Below are positions 57,873 through 64,000 of a DNA stretch of 64,000 bases, piece after piece. Below the pieces are notes generated by a model. That model made no database searches. It had not been told where the DNA came from and saw only the letters and a program-made list of their open reading frames with translations. A program made the position numbers and the translations under genes. Each line of letters begins with the position of its first letter. Position 1 is the first letter of the stretch. This DNA comes from Undibacter mobilis (GTDB lineage: Bacteria; Pseudomonadota; Alphaproteobacteria; Rhizobiales; Xanthobacteraceae). Where the stretch lies: positions 1,722,501 through 1,786,500 of the forward strand of contig NZ_QRGO01000001.1 of the NCBI RefSeq assembly GCF_003367195.1, read 5' to 3'.

Positions 57873-59056
57873 AGAGAAACCTGCGGATCGGCTACATTCC
57901 GCTGATCGACGCCACGCCCATTTTGGTCGCGGCGGACCACGGCTTCGCCGAGGCGGAAGGGCTCAATATCGAGCTCGTGCGCGAAGTGTCGTGGTCGAAT
58001 GTGCGCGACAAGCTCAATCTCGGCCTGTTTGACGCGACCCATATGCTGGCGCCGCTGCCGATCGCGTCGAGCCTCGGTATTGGTCATGTGAAAGTGCCGC
58101 TGATCGTGCCGTTTACGCTGGCGCTCAACGGCAACGCCATCACCGTTTCGCCGGCGTTGTTCGCCGAGTTGGCCGCCGTGGCCGATGGCGATATCAACGA
58201 TCCGCGCGTCTCCGCGCGCGCTTTGCATCGCGCGGTGGCCGACCGCCGGACGCGCGGCGCGCCGATGCTGACCTTCGGCATGACGTTCCCGTTCTCCAAT
58301 CACAACTACCAGCTTCGCTTCTGGATGTCGGCGGGCGGCGTCGATCCGGACGAAGATGTGAGACTGGTGGTGCTGCCGCCGCCTTACATGGTGGAGAGCC
58401 TGACCAGCGGCCATGTCGATTGCTTCTGCGTCGGCGCACCTTGGAATTCGGTCGCGGTCGACAACGGGGTCGGTCACATCCTGCATTTCGGCCGCGATAT
58501 CCTGCGCCGCATGTCGGAAAAGGTGCTGGCGGTTCATGAGAACTGGGCCGGCGACAATCCGGAAACCTTGTCGGCGCTGATCCGCGCTCTGGCGAAGGCG
58601 GCGGCCTTTGCCGAAGATCCCGCTAGTCTTGGCCCGGTTTGCGAGACCATCGGCATGCGCATCGGCGCCACGTCCGAAGTCGTCTCGCGTACCCTTAAGG
58701 GTGTGCTCAAGGTCTCGGCCGACGGTCTCACCCGCGCCAGCGACGAATACATCCTGCTCGATCGTCTTCAGGCCAATCGTCCCGACAAGGCGCATGCCGC
58801 CTGGATGTATGCGGACATGGTGCGCTGGCAGCAGGCGCCGCTCACCGAGGAACTGCACCGGATCGCCGAGAGCGTCTTCCGTCCCGACCTTTACGATCTC
58901 GCGCTCGGCCATCCGCCGGCACAGGACGTCACCGATCCGCCGGACCGCATCGGCGCGTTTTACGGTCCGGATTTCGTGCCGTCCGACATTGCCGGACACC
59001 TGGACGCCTGGCGCCTTCGGCACAATGGCAAGCCGCGCCTGACGCTTGTCCGTTAA
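57869..59056 (+). CDS. nasS: NasS, cytoplasmic nitrate/nitrite sensor of the NrtA fold
   Basis: Binding-protein-fold sensor of 395 residues without a signal peptide (starts MKRNLRIGYIPLIDATPILVAADHGF). It shares with NrtA at 59384 the segments WSNVRDKLNLG/WGATRDNLVLG and PWNSVAV/PWNEQLV. In known systems NasS binds NasT when nitrate is absent. Order nasT-nasS with ATGA overlap ensures balanced synthesis. The overlap also confirms the start. Expected in the cytoplasm. Confidence 0.9.
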   Translation: MKRNLRIGYIPLIDATPILVAADHGFAEAEGLNIELVREVSWSNVRDKLNLGLFDATHMLAPLPIASSLGIGHVKVPLIVPFTLALNGNAITVSPALFAELAAVADGDINDPRVSARALHRAVADRRTRGAPMLTFGMTFPFSNHNYQLRFWMSAGGVDPDEDVRLVVLPPPYMVESLTSGHVDCFCVGAPWNSVAVDNGVGHILHFGRDILRRMSEKVLAVHENWAGDNPETLSALIRALAKAAAFAEDPASLGPVCETIGMRIGATSEVVSRTLKGVLKVSADGLTRASDEYILLDRLQANRPDKAHAAWMYADMVRWQQAPLTEELHRIAESVFRPDLYDLALGHPPAQDVTDPPDRIGAFYGPDFVPSDIAGHLDAWRLRHNGKPRLTLVR

Positions 59057-59176
59057 TACCGCATTGCACAAAAATATTGCAGTGGTTGCCTTGGGGCGGG
59101 CAATTCCCCAACGCTGCCATTTGCACGCCATCGGCCCAACCGATTGATCCAACATCGAAATCAGTCGTTGCCGAGT

Positions 59177-59193
59177 CTGGCACGCGTTTTGAA
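59177..59193 (+). promoter_or_regulatory. Sigma-54-like promoter of nrtABC
   Basis: CTGGCACG-CGTT-TTGAA: a perfect -24 box (GG at 59179-59180) and correct spacing, but the -12 element reads GA instead of GC. Transcription would start near 59204, four bases before the first leader hairpin. Confidence 0.55.
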
Positions 59194-59207
59194 TAAGAAT
59201 AGCTGAC

Positions 59208-59250
59208 AAGCGCACCGCGCATACGGTGCGCTTAGGTCCAATGAAGGGCC
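59208..59250 (+). ncRNA. Two-hairpin leader, candidate ANTAR (NasT) target
   Basis: Hairpin 1: AAGCGCACCG / CGGTGCGCTT (59208-59233), a perfect 10-base stem with the 6-base loop CGCATA. Hairpin 2 (59235-59250): GGTCC / GGGCC around AATGAA, a hexaloop with A at 1 and G at 4 as in ANTAR targets. One base separates them. The loop of hairpin 1 does not fit the A1/G4 rule. A terminator follows 40 bases later. Confidence 0.6.
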
Positions 59251-59276
59251 AACGGGCAATGCCGCTGTCTTCGGTT

Positions 59277-59311
59277 CGCGCTTAGCGCGGCCGCGAGACT
59301 GCGGCTTTTTT
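59277..59311 (+). terminator. Leader terminator upstream of nrtA
   Basis: GCCGC-GAGACT-GCGGC (59290-59305) followed by TTTTTT (59306-59311), preceded by a small hairpin CGCGC-TTA-GCGCG (59277-59289). It lies 73 bases before the nrtA start and after the leader hairpins, the position of a regulated attenuator. Confidence 0.78.
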
Positions 59312-59383
59312 ATTGCCTTGACGCTGACGACTTCGAGCGACCGCGGCCGGGGAACCCGCAACAGCAACAGGATGACGAGGACA

Positions 59384-60697
59384 ATGACGAAGCACATCAA
59401 GACCGGCCAAAACCTGAGCCGCCGCACTTTCCTCAAGGCCAGCGCGAGCACAGCGGCGCTCATGAGCGCGATCGGCACGCAGTTTCCCTTCGGCGTTCAT
59501 GTCGCCGAGGCCGCGGGCCCCGAAGTGACCAAGGCGGTGCTCGGCTACATCGCGCTGATGGATGCGTCCGCGCTGGTGATCGCCAAGGAGAAGGGCCTTT
59601 TCGCCAAGCACGGCATGCCCGATGTCGAGGTGGCCAAGCAGGCGTCGTGGGGCGCGACGCGCGACAACCTCGTGCTCGGCTCGGAGAGCAACGGCATCGA
59701 TGGGGCGCACATCCTGACGCCGATGCCGTATCTGATCTCGACCGGCAAGGTGACGCAGAACAACGTGCCGACGCCGATGTACTTGATGGCGCGGCTCAAC
59801 CTCGACGCCCAGGCGATCTCCGTCGCCAACGAATACAAGGACCTCAAGGTCACGGCCGATGCCTCGCCGCTCAAGGCGGCATTCGCCGCCAAGCGCGCCG
59901 CCGGCAAGGAAGTGAAGGTCGCAATGACCTTCCCGGGCGGCACGCACGATCTCTGGATCCGCTACTGGCTCGCCGCCGGTGGTATCGACCCGGACAAGGA
60001 CGTCTCGACCATCGTCGTGCCGCCGCCCCAGATGGTGGCGAACATGAAGGTCGGCAACATGGACGCCTTCTGCGTCGGCGAGCCGTGGAACGAACAGCTC
60101 GTCAATCAGGGCATCGGCTTCACCGCCTGCTCGACCGGCGAAGTCTGGGCCAAGCATCCGGAAAAGGCGCTCGGCATGCGCGCCGCCTGGGTCGACAAAT
60201 ATCCCAACGCCGCGCGCGCCGTGATGATGGCGGTGATGGAAGCGCAGCAGTGGTGCGACAAGCCGGAGAACCGCGAGGAGATGTCGGCCATCGTCGGCAA
60301 GCGTCAATGGTTCAACGTGCCCGTGGTCGACATCATCGGCCGCGCCAAAGGCGACATCAATTACGGTAATGGCCGCGTCGAGAAGGGCACCAAGCAATTC
60401 ATGAAGTTCTGGCAGGACCACGCGTCCTATCCGTTCAAGAGCCACGATGCCTGGTTCGTCACCGAGGATATCCGCTGGGGCAAGTTCGAGCCCACGACGG
60501 ACGTCAAGGCGCTGGTCGACAAGGTCAACCGCGAAGACCTGTGGCGTGACGCCGCCAAGGCGCTTGGCGTCGCCGCCGCCGATATTCCGGCCTCTGCCTC
60601 GCGCGGCAAGGAAACCTTCTTCGACGGCAAGATTTTCGATCCCGAAAATCCGGCCGCCTATCTCAAGAGCCTGAGCATCAAGCGCATCGAAGTCTGA
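59384..60697 (+). CDS. nrtA: Nitrate ABC transporter substrate-binding protein NrtA
   Basis: Periplasmic nitrate-binding protein of 437 residues. The N terminus has a Tat signal (SRRTFLK at residues 12-18) with cleavage near AEA at about 43. The mature part carries YIALMDASALVIAKEKGLFAKHG, the WGATRDN segment and the NAMTFPGG-type region typical of NrtA/CmpA. GAGG just upstream supports ATG 59384; in-frame starts at 59318 and 59372 are less likely. First gene of nrtABC, behind an attenuator-like leader. Confidence 0.93.
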   Translation: MTKHIKTGQNLSRRTFLKASASTAALMSAIGTQFPFGVHVAEAAGPEVTKAVLGYIALMDASALVIAKEKGLFAKHGMPDVEVAKQASWGATRDNLVLGSESNGIDGAHILTPMPYLISTGKVTQNNVPTPMYLMARLNLDAQAISVANEYKDLKVTADASPLKAAFAAKRAAGKEVKVAMTFPGGTHDLWIRYWLAAGGIDPDKDVSTIVVPPPQMVANMKVGNMDAFCVGEPWNEQLVNQGIGFTACSTGEVWAKHPEKALGMRAAWVDKYPNAARAVMMAVMEAQQWCDKPENREEMSAIVGKRQWFNVPVVDIIGRAKGDINYGNGRVEKGTKQFMKFWQDHASYPFKSHDAWFVTEDIRWGKFEPTTDVKALVDKVNREDLWRDAAKALGVAAADIPASASRGKETFFDGKIFDPENPAAYLKSLSIKRIEV

Positions 60698-60704
60698 CGG
60701 AAAA

Positions 60705-60732
60705 GGCCGCCCGTTCGCGGGCGGCCCGTTTT
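60705..60732 (+). terminator. Strong hairpin between nrtA and nrtB
   Basis: GGCCGCCCG (60705-60713), loop TTCG, CGGGCGGCC (60718-60726), then CGTTTT. The stem is perfect; the T run is short. It may protect nrtA mRNA or cause partial termination, giving more binding protein than permease. Confidence 0.65.
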
Positions 60733-60758
60733 CCCCGTTTAACCGGAGCAATCACGCG

Positions 60759-61667
60759 ATGAACATGCCAGTGGCCAAACAGGACATTTCGGCCAGCATA
60801 CCCTCGATTCCGACCAAGCCCGTCGCCGCGAAAGTCGTGGCGTTGCCGCTCAGGAAAACGGCGATGAACACGCGCCTCGTCGCGGGGCTCGGCAGGTTCG
60901 CTGCCGCGGTGATCCCGCCGGCGGTGATGATCGCGCTGCTGCTGGTGGCGTGGCAGATCCTGTGTACGCGGCCGGGCGCGACGCTGCCGCCGCCGTCGAA
61001 GATCTGGACCGAAGCCTACGACCTGATCGTCGATCCGTTCTTCGTCGCCGGCCCGCAGGATATCGGCCTCGGCTGGCGCGTGCTGACGTCGCTGCAGCGC
61101 GTCGCCATCGGTTACGGCTTTGCCGCGCTGTTTGGCATCGCGCTCGGCACGCTGGTCGGCCAGTCGGTCTGGGCAATGCGCGGTCTCGATCCGATCTTCC
61201 AGGTGCTGCGCACGATCTCGCCACTGGCCTGGCTGCCGATTTCGCTGGCCGCATTCCGTGACAGCCAGCCCTCGGCGATCTTCGTCATTTTCATCACGTC
61301 GGTGTGGCCGATCATCATCAATACCGCGGTCGGCATCCGCAACATTCCGCAGGACTATCGAAACGTCGCCGCGGTGCTGCAGCTCAATCATCTTGAGTTC
61401 TTCTGGAAGATCATGATCCCGTCGGCAGCGCCTTACATCTTTACTGGGCTGCGTATCGGCATTGGCCTGTCGTGGCTCGCTATCGTCGCCGCGGAGATGC
61501 TCACCGGCGGTGTTGGCATCGGCTTCTTCATCTGGGACGCCTGGAATTCGTCGCGGTTGCCCGACATTTTCATCGCACTCGCATACATCGGCATCGTCGG
61601 CTTCCTGCTCGACCGGGTCGTCGCAGGCGTTGCTTCCATCGTCACCCGTGGCACCGCGGCAAACTAA
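60759..61667 (+). CDS. nrtB: Nitrate ABC transporter permease NrtB
   Basis: Permease of 302 residues with an extended hydrophilic N terminus and about six membrane segments. The ATPase-contact loop is VAAVLQLNHLEFFWKIMIPSAAP near residue 205. CGGAG upstream of ATG 60759 supports the start. Located between nrtA and nrtC. Mediates nitrate or nitrite uptake across the inner membrane. Confidence 0.93.
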   Translation: MNMPVAKQDISASIPSIPTKPVAAKVVALPLRKTAMNTRLVAGLGRFAAAVIPPAVMIALLLVAWQILCTRPGATLPPPSKIWTEAYDLIVDPFFVAGPQDIGLGWRVLTSLQRVAIGYGFAALFGIALGTLVGQSVWAMRGLDPIFQVLRTISPLAWLPISLAAFRDSQPSAIFVIFITSVWPIIINTAVGIRNIPQDYRNVAAVLQLNHLEFFWKIMIPSAAPYIFTGLRIGIGLSWLAIVAAEMLTGGVGIGFFIWDAWNSSRLPDIFIALAYIGIVGFLLDRVVAGVASIVTRGTAAN

Positions 61668-61678
61668 GGAACCTCCCC

Positions 61679-62473
61679 ATGGTCCCCTATTGCAAGATCG
61701 ATCACGTCGACAAGGTTTTTACCCGCGGCAGCGCTTCGACCTGTGTGCTTAAGGAAATCACGCTCGATATCGAGAAGGGAGAGTACGTCTCGATCATCGG
61801 TCATTCCGGCTGCGGCAAGTCGACATTGCTCAACATCGTTGCCGGCCTGACGCCGGCGACCGCCGGCGGCATCATCCTCGAAGGTCATGAGGTCAACGAG
61901 CCCGGTCCGGACCGCGCCGTCGTGTTCCAGAACCACAGTTTGCTGCCTTGGCTGACGGTTTATGACAACGTGAGACTCGCTGTCGACAAGGTGTTCGGCA
62001 GGACCAAGTCGCGCGCGGAGCGCTCGGAATGGGTGATGCACAATCTCAATCTGGTGCAGATGGCCCACGCCAAGGACAAGCGGCCTTCGGAAATCTCCGG
62101 CGGCATGAAGCAGCGCGTCGGTATCGCCCGCGCGCTGGCGATGGAGCCGAAGATTTTGCTTCTCGACGAGCCGTTTGGCGCGCTCGACGCGCTCACCCGC
62201 ACGCATCTGCAGGACACGGTGATGGGGCTGCACGAGAAGCTCGGCAACACGGTGATGATGATTACCCATGACGTCGATGAGGCCGTTTTGTTGTCCGACC
62301 GCATCATCATGATGACCAATGGGCCGGCGGCGCAGATCGGTGAAATCCTTACCGTGCCGATCACGCGCCCGCGTAAGCGTCTTGAGCTGGTCAGCGATCC
62401 GAGCTTCCTCAAGTGCCGCCAGCGCGTGCTGGAATTCCTCTATGAGCGTCACCGCTACGTCGAAGCGGCGTGA
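61679..62473 (+). CDS. nrtC: Nitrate ABC transporter ATPase NrtC/NrtD (NasD type)
   Basis: ATPase of 264 residues. Walker A GHSGCGKST is near residue 42, signature ISGGMKQR near 140 and Walker B ILLLDEPFGALD near 160. It is the single-domain type without the NrtA-like C-terminal regulatory domain of cyanobacterial NrtC, so by that scheme it is closer to NrtD. ATG 61679 has AAGGA upstream; an upstream open frame is the shadow of nrtB. Confidence 0.92.
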   Translation: MVPYCKIDHVDKVFTRGSASTCVLKEITLDIEKGEYVSIIGHSGCGKSTLLNIVAGLTPATAGGIILEGHEVNEPGPDRAVVFQNHSLLPWLTVYDNVRLAVDKVFGRTKSRAERSEWVMHNLNLVQMAHAKDKRPSEISGGMKQRVGIARALAMEPKILLLDEPFGALDALTRTHLQDTVMGLHEKLGNTVMMITHDVDEAVLLSDRIIMMTNGPAAQIGEILTVPITRPRKRLELVSDPSFLKCRQRVLEFLYERHRYVEAA

Positions 62474-62495
62474 TCGTGGCGCCGGGTCGGGAACC

Positions 62496-63755
62496 ATGAG
62501 CGAGCCTCTCGTCATCATCGGCAACGGCATGGCCGCGGCTAAGCTGGTCGAGGAGCTTAATGCGCGTGCGCTCGGCCGCTATGCGGTGTGCGTGATCGGC
62601 GACGAGCCGCGGCTGGCCTACAACCGCGTGCTGCTGTCGTCGGTGCTGGCGCGCGAGGTGTCGCGCGGCGACATCGAGCTCAAGGCCGCGGGCTGGTGGC
62701 GCGCCCATGGGGTGACGCTGCTCTACGGTCACCGCGCGGTGTCGATCGACGCCGATATTCGGCGCGTCAAGCTCGCCAATGGCGCGACCCTGCCGTTTGG
62801 CAAGCTGGTGCTGGCGACAGGCTCCAAGGCCATCCGCCTCAACGTGCCGGGCATGGACATGCCGGGCGTGATCACCTTCCGCGATCTCGCAGACGTCGCG
62901 TCGATGGAGCAGGCGGCGAAGACACACAGGCGGGCGGCCGTGATCGGCGGCGGCCTGCTCGGCCTTGAGGCGGCTTACGGCCTCGCCAAGGCCGGCATGC
63001 AGGTCTCGGTCATTCATCTGATGGACCGGCTGATGGAGCGCCAGCTCGACGCGCGCGCGTCCGCGATGCTGAAAAGCGCGGTCGAAGCCAAGGGCATCGA
63101 GGTTCATCTCAACGCGGAGACGGCGGCCATCAAGGGGCCGCATCGCGCCGAGAAAGTGCTGCTCAAGGGCGGCGGCGAGATTGCCGCCGATCTTGTTGTG
63201 GTCGCCGCCGGCATCCGCGCCAACAGCGATCTGGCTGCGACGGCGGGCCTCACCATCAATCGCGGCATCGCCGTCGATGACCACATGCAGTCGAGCAAGG
63301 CGGATATCTACGCCATCGGCGAATGCGCCGAGCATCGTGGCACCTGCTACGGTCTTGTCGAACCGGCATACGAACAGGCACGCGTGCTGGCGGGGCATCT
63401 TGCCGGGCAGAACGCCGCCTATCAGGGCAGCGTGCTAGCGACCAACCTCAAGGTCTCCGGCGTCAATGTCTATTCCGCCGGCGACTTCATCGGAGCGCCG
63501 GGCACCGAAAATATCGTGCTTAGCGATCCCGGCCTCGGCAGCTACAAGAAACTTGTTCTCAAGGACGGCAAGCTCGCCGGCGCAGTGCTGTTCGGCGATA
63601 CGGCGGATGGCCTCTGGTATTCAGAATTGATCCGCCTGGGCACACCCGTCGCCGCGATGCGCGGCGACCTCATCTTCGGCCGCGCGCTGGCCGAACGTTC
63701 GCTGCCAAAGGCCGAGTCGCCGAAGCCGCTGCCTCCCAAAGACATGGCAGCGTGA
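62496..63755 (+). CDS. NAD(P)/FAD-dependent oxidoreductase, NirB N-terminal-like
   Basis: Flavoprotein of 419 residues equivalent to the N-terminal half of NADH-dependent nitrite reductase NirB. FAD motif IIGNGMAAAKLVEEL is at residue 6, NAD fold VIGGGLLGLEAAYGL near 149 and the second FAD motif IYAIGECAEH near 270. No [2Fe-2S] or siroheme domain is present. Encoded 22 bases after nrtC and 6 before nirA, it probably passes electrons from NAD(P)H to the nitrate or nitrite reductase, directly or through a ferredoxin. ATG 62496. Confidence 0.88.
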   Translation: MSEPLVIIGNGMAAAKLVEELNARALGRYAVCVIGDEPRLAYNRVLLSSVLAREVSRGDIELKAAGWWRAHGVTLLYGHRAVSIDADIRRVKLANGATLPFGKLVLATGSKAIRLNVPGMDMPGVITFRDLADVASMEQAAKTHRRAAVIGGGLLGLEAAYGLAKAGMQVSVIHLMDRLMERQLDARASAMLKSAVEAKGIEVHLNAETAAIKGPHRAEKVLLKGGGEIAADLVVVAAGIRANSDLAATAGLTINRGIAVDDHMQSSKADIYAIGECAEHRGTCYGLVEPAYEQARVLAGHLAGQNAAYQGSVLATNLKVSGVNVYSAGDFIGAPGTENIVLSDPGLGSYKKLVLKDGKLAGAVLFGDTADGLWYSELIRLGTPVAAMRGDLIFGRALAERSLPKAESPKPLPPKDMAA

Positions 63756-63761
63756 GGCATC

Positions 63762-64000
63762 ATGTCCAGCGACTTCTCACCCGACCAGAAACGTTATCTC
63801 GAAGGCTTCGCTTCCGGCCTCACCGCGGCGCGCGCCGCGCGCGGCACCTTGCCCAAAGGCGCGGCCGAACCGACCGGCCCTGACGCCGTTCACATCAAGG
63901 CGCAGGACGCGACGGTCGCCAAGGGTGGCAAGCTCGCCGATCAGGAGAAGATCAAGCGCGAGCAGCATCCGTTCGATGCCTATGACAGGCTCAAGAGCCA
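63762..64000 (+). CDS. nirA: NirA-family ferredoxin-nitrite reductase, 5' part only
   Basis: Open frame from ATG 63762 to the right edge, about 79 residues. The start MSSDFSPDQKRYLEGFASGL and the later HPFDAYDRLKS are typical of the N terminus of alphaproteobacterial NirA, a siroheme enzyme reducing nitrite to ammonia. The siroheme and cluster Cys lie beyond the window. Its place after the FAD oxidoreductase fits an assimilatory operon. Confidence 0.82.
   Translation, partial: MSSDFSPDQKRYLEGFASGLTAARAARGTLPKGAAEPTGPDAVHIKAQDATVAKGGKLADQEKIKREQHPFDAYDRLKS

Larger units (their letters stand above)
59057..59383 (+). other. nrtA control region
   Basis: This 327-base gap contains, in order: TTGCAC words at 59064-59069 and 59121-59126 (possible activator half-sites, weak), the sigma-54-like promoter (59177), the two-hairpin leader (59208-59250), a hairpin-terminator (59277-59311) and the nrtA ribosome site. 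No gene was seen in it. Confidence 0.6.

Noticed and set aside
59282..60751. 489-residue open frame on the minus strand
   Set aside because: Antisense of nrtA and its leader.
1..64000. tRNA, rRNA, insertion sequences, integrase or prophage genes
   Set aside because: None could be recognised in either strand, so a mobile-island explanation for the catabolic region has no direct support in this window.

Overview
The window is GC-rich, densely coded DNA with no tRNA, rRNA, transposase or CRISPR array. Gene content and repeat types point to an alphaproteobacterium of the Hyphomicrobiales, near Bradyrhizobium, Rhodopseudomonas, Rhodoplanes or Pseudolabrys. The indicators are a LivKHMGF aromatic-acid importer, a 2-aminobenzoyl-CoA gene cluster, a NasT/NasS-nrtABC-nirA block and palindromic REPIN-type repeats. 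The genus is an inference.

Region 1 (about 0-35.6 kb) is a large accessory catabolic region. It carries an NMT1/SsuA-type ABC importer whose genes are scattered (binding protein 537, permeases 3975 and 4817, ATPase 14381). It also has four MarR regulators and many redox or decarboxylating enzymes: a GMC oxidoreductase, alanine dehydrogenase, a UbiX-UbiD-hydroxyacid dehydrogenase operon, two benzoylformate-decarboxylase-like ThDP enzymes each with an aldehyde dehydrogenase, a Rieske protein, an amidohydrolase-type decarboxylase, a class III aminotransferase, a mandelate-dehydrogenase-like FMN enzyme, an orphan molybdenum hydroxylase subunit, a zinc alcohol dehydrogenase, an HpaB-type monooxygenase with flavin reductase, and an amidase. 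Many transcription units start behind AT-rich, partly palindromic promoter boxes that resemble one another, which suggests shared MarR control. The simplest reading is that an amino acid (aminotransferase plus alanine dehydrogenase) and a hydroxy acid (FMN dehydrogenase) both give a 2-oxo acid. The ThDP enzymes would decarboxylate this to an aldehyde, and the aldehyde dehydrogenases would oxidise it to an acid. The true substrate is unknown.

Region 2 (35.6-40 kb) holds a winged-helix/TPR membrane regulator, an SDR and a succinate-semialdehyde-type dehydrogenase.

Region 3 (40-56.7 kb) is an aromatic-acid-CoA region. It contains livKHMGF with an enoyl-CoA hydratase on the minus strand and a cupin. 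A flavoprotein monooxygenase is divergent from a tight operon: bifunctional 2-aminobenzoyl-CoA monooxygenase/reductase, SDR, MarR, enoyl-CoA hydratase, acyl-CoA dehydrogenase, 2-aminobenzoate-CoA ligase and a RidA protein. This fits anthranilate degradation by the hybrid CoA route known from Azoarcus. Two palindromic operators with related half-sites lie upstream of livK and of the monooxygenase/reductase.

Region 4 (56.7-64 kb) is nitrate/nitrite assimilation: nasT-nasS behind a sigma-54-type promoter with a tandem upstream repeat, then nrtA behind a structured leader with a terminator (a candidate ANTAR antitermination target), nrtB, nrtC, a NirB-N-terminal-like FAD oxidoreductase and the start of nirA, cut by the window edge.
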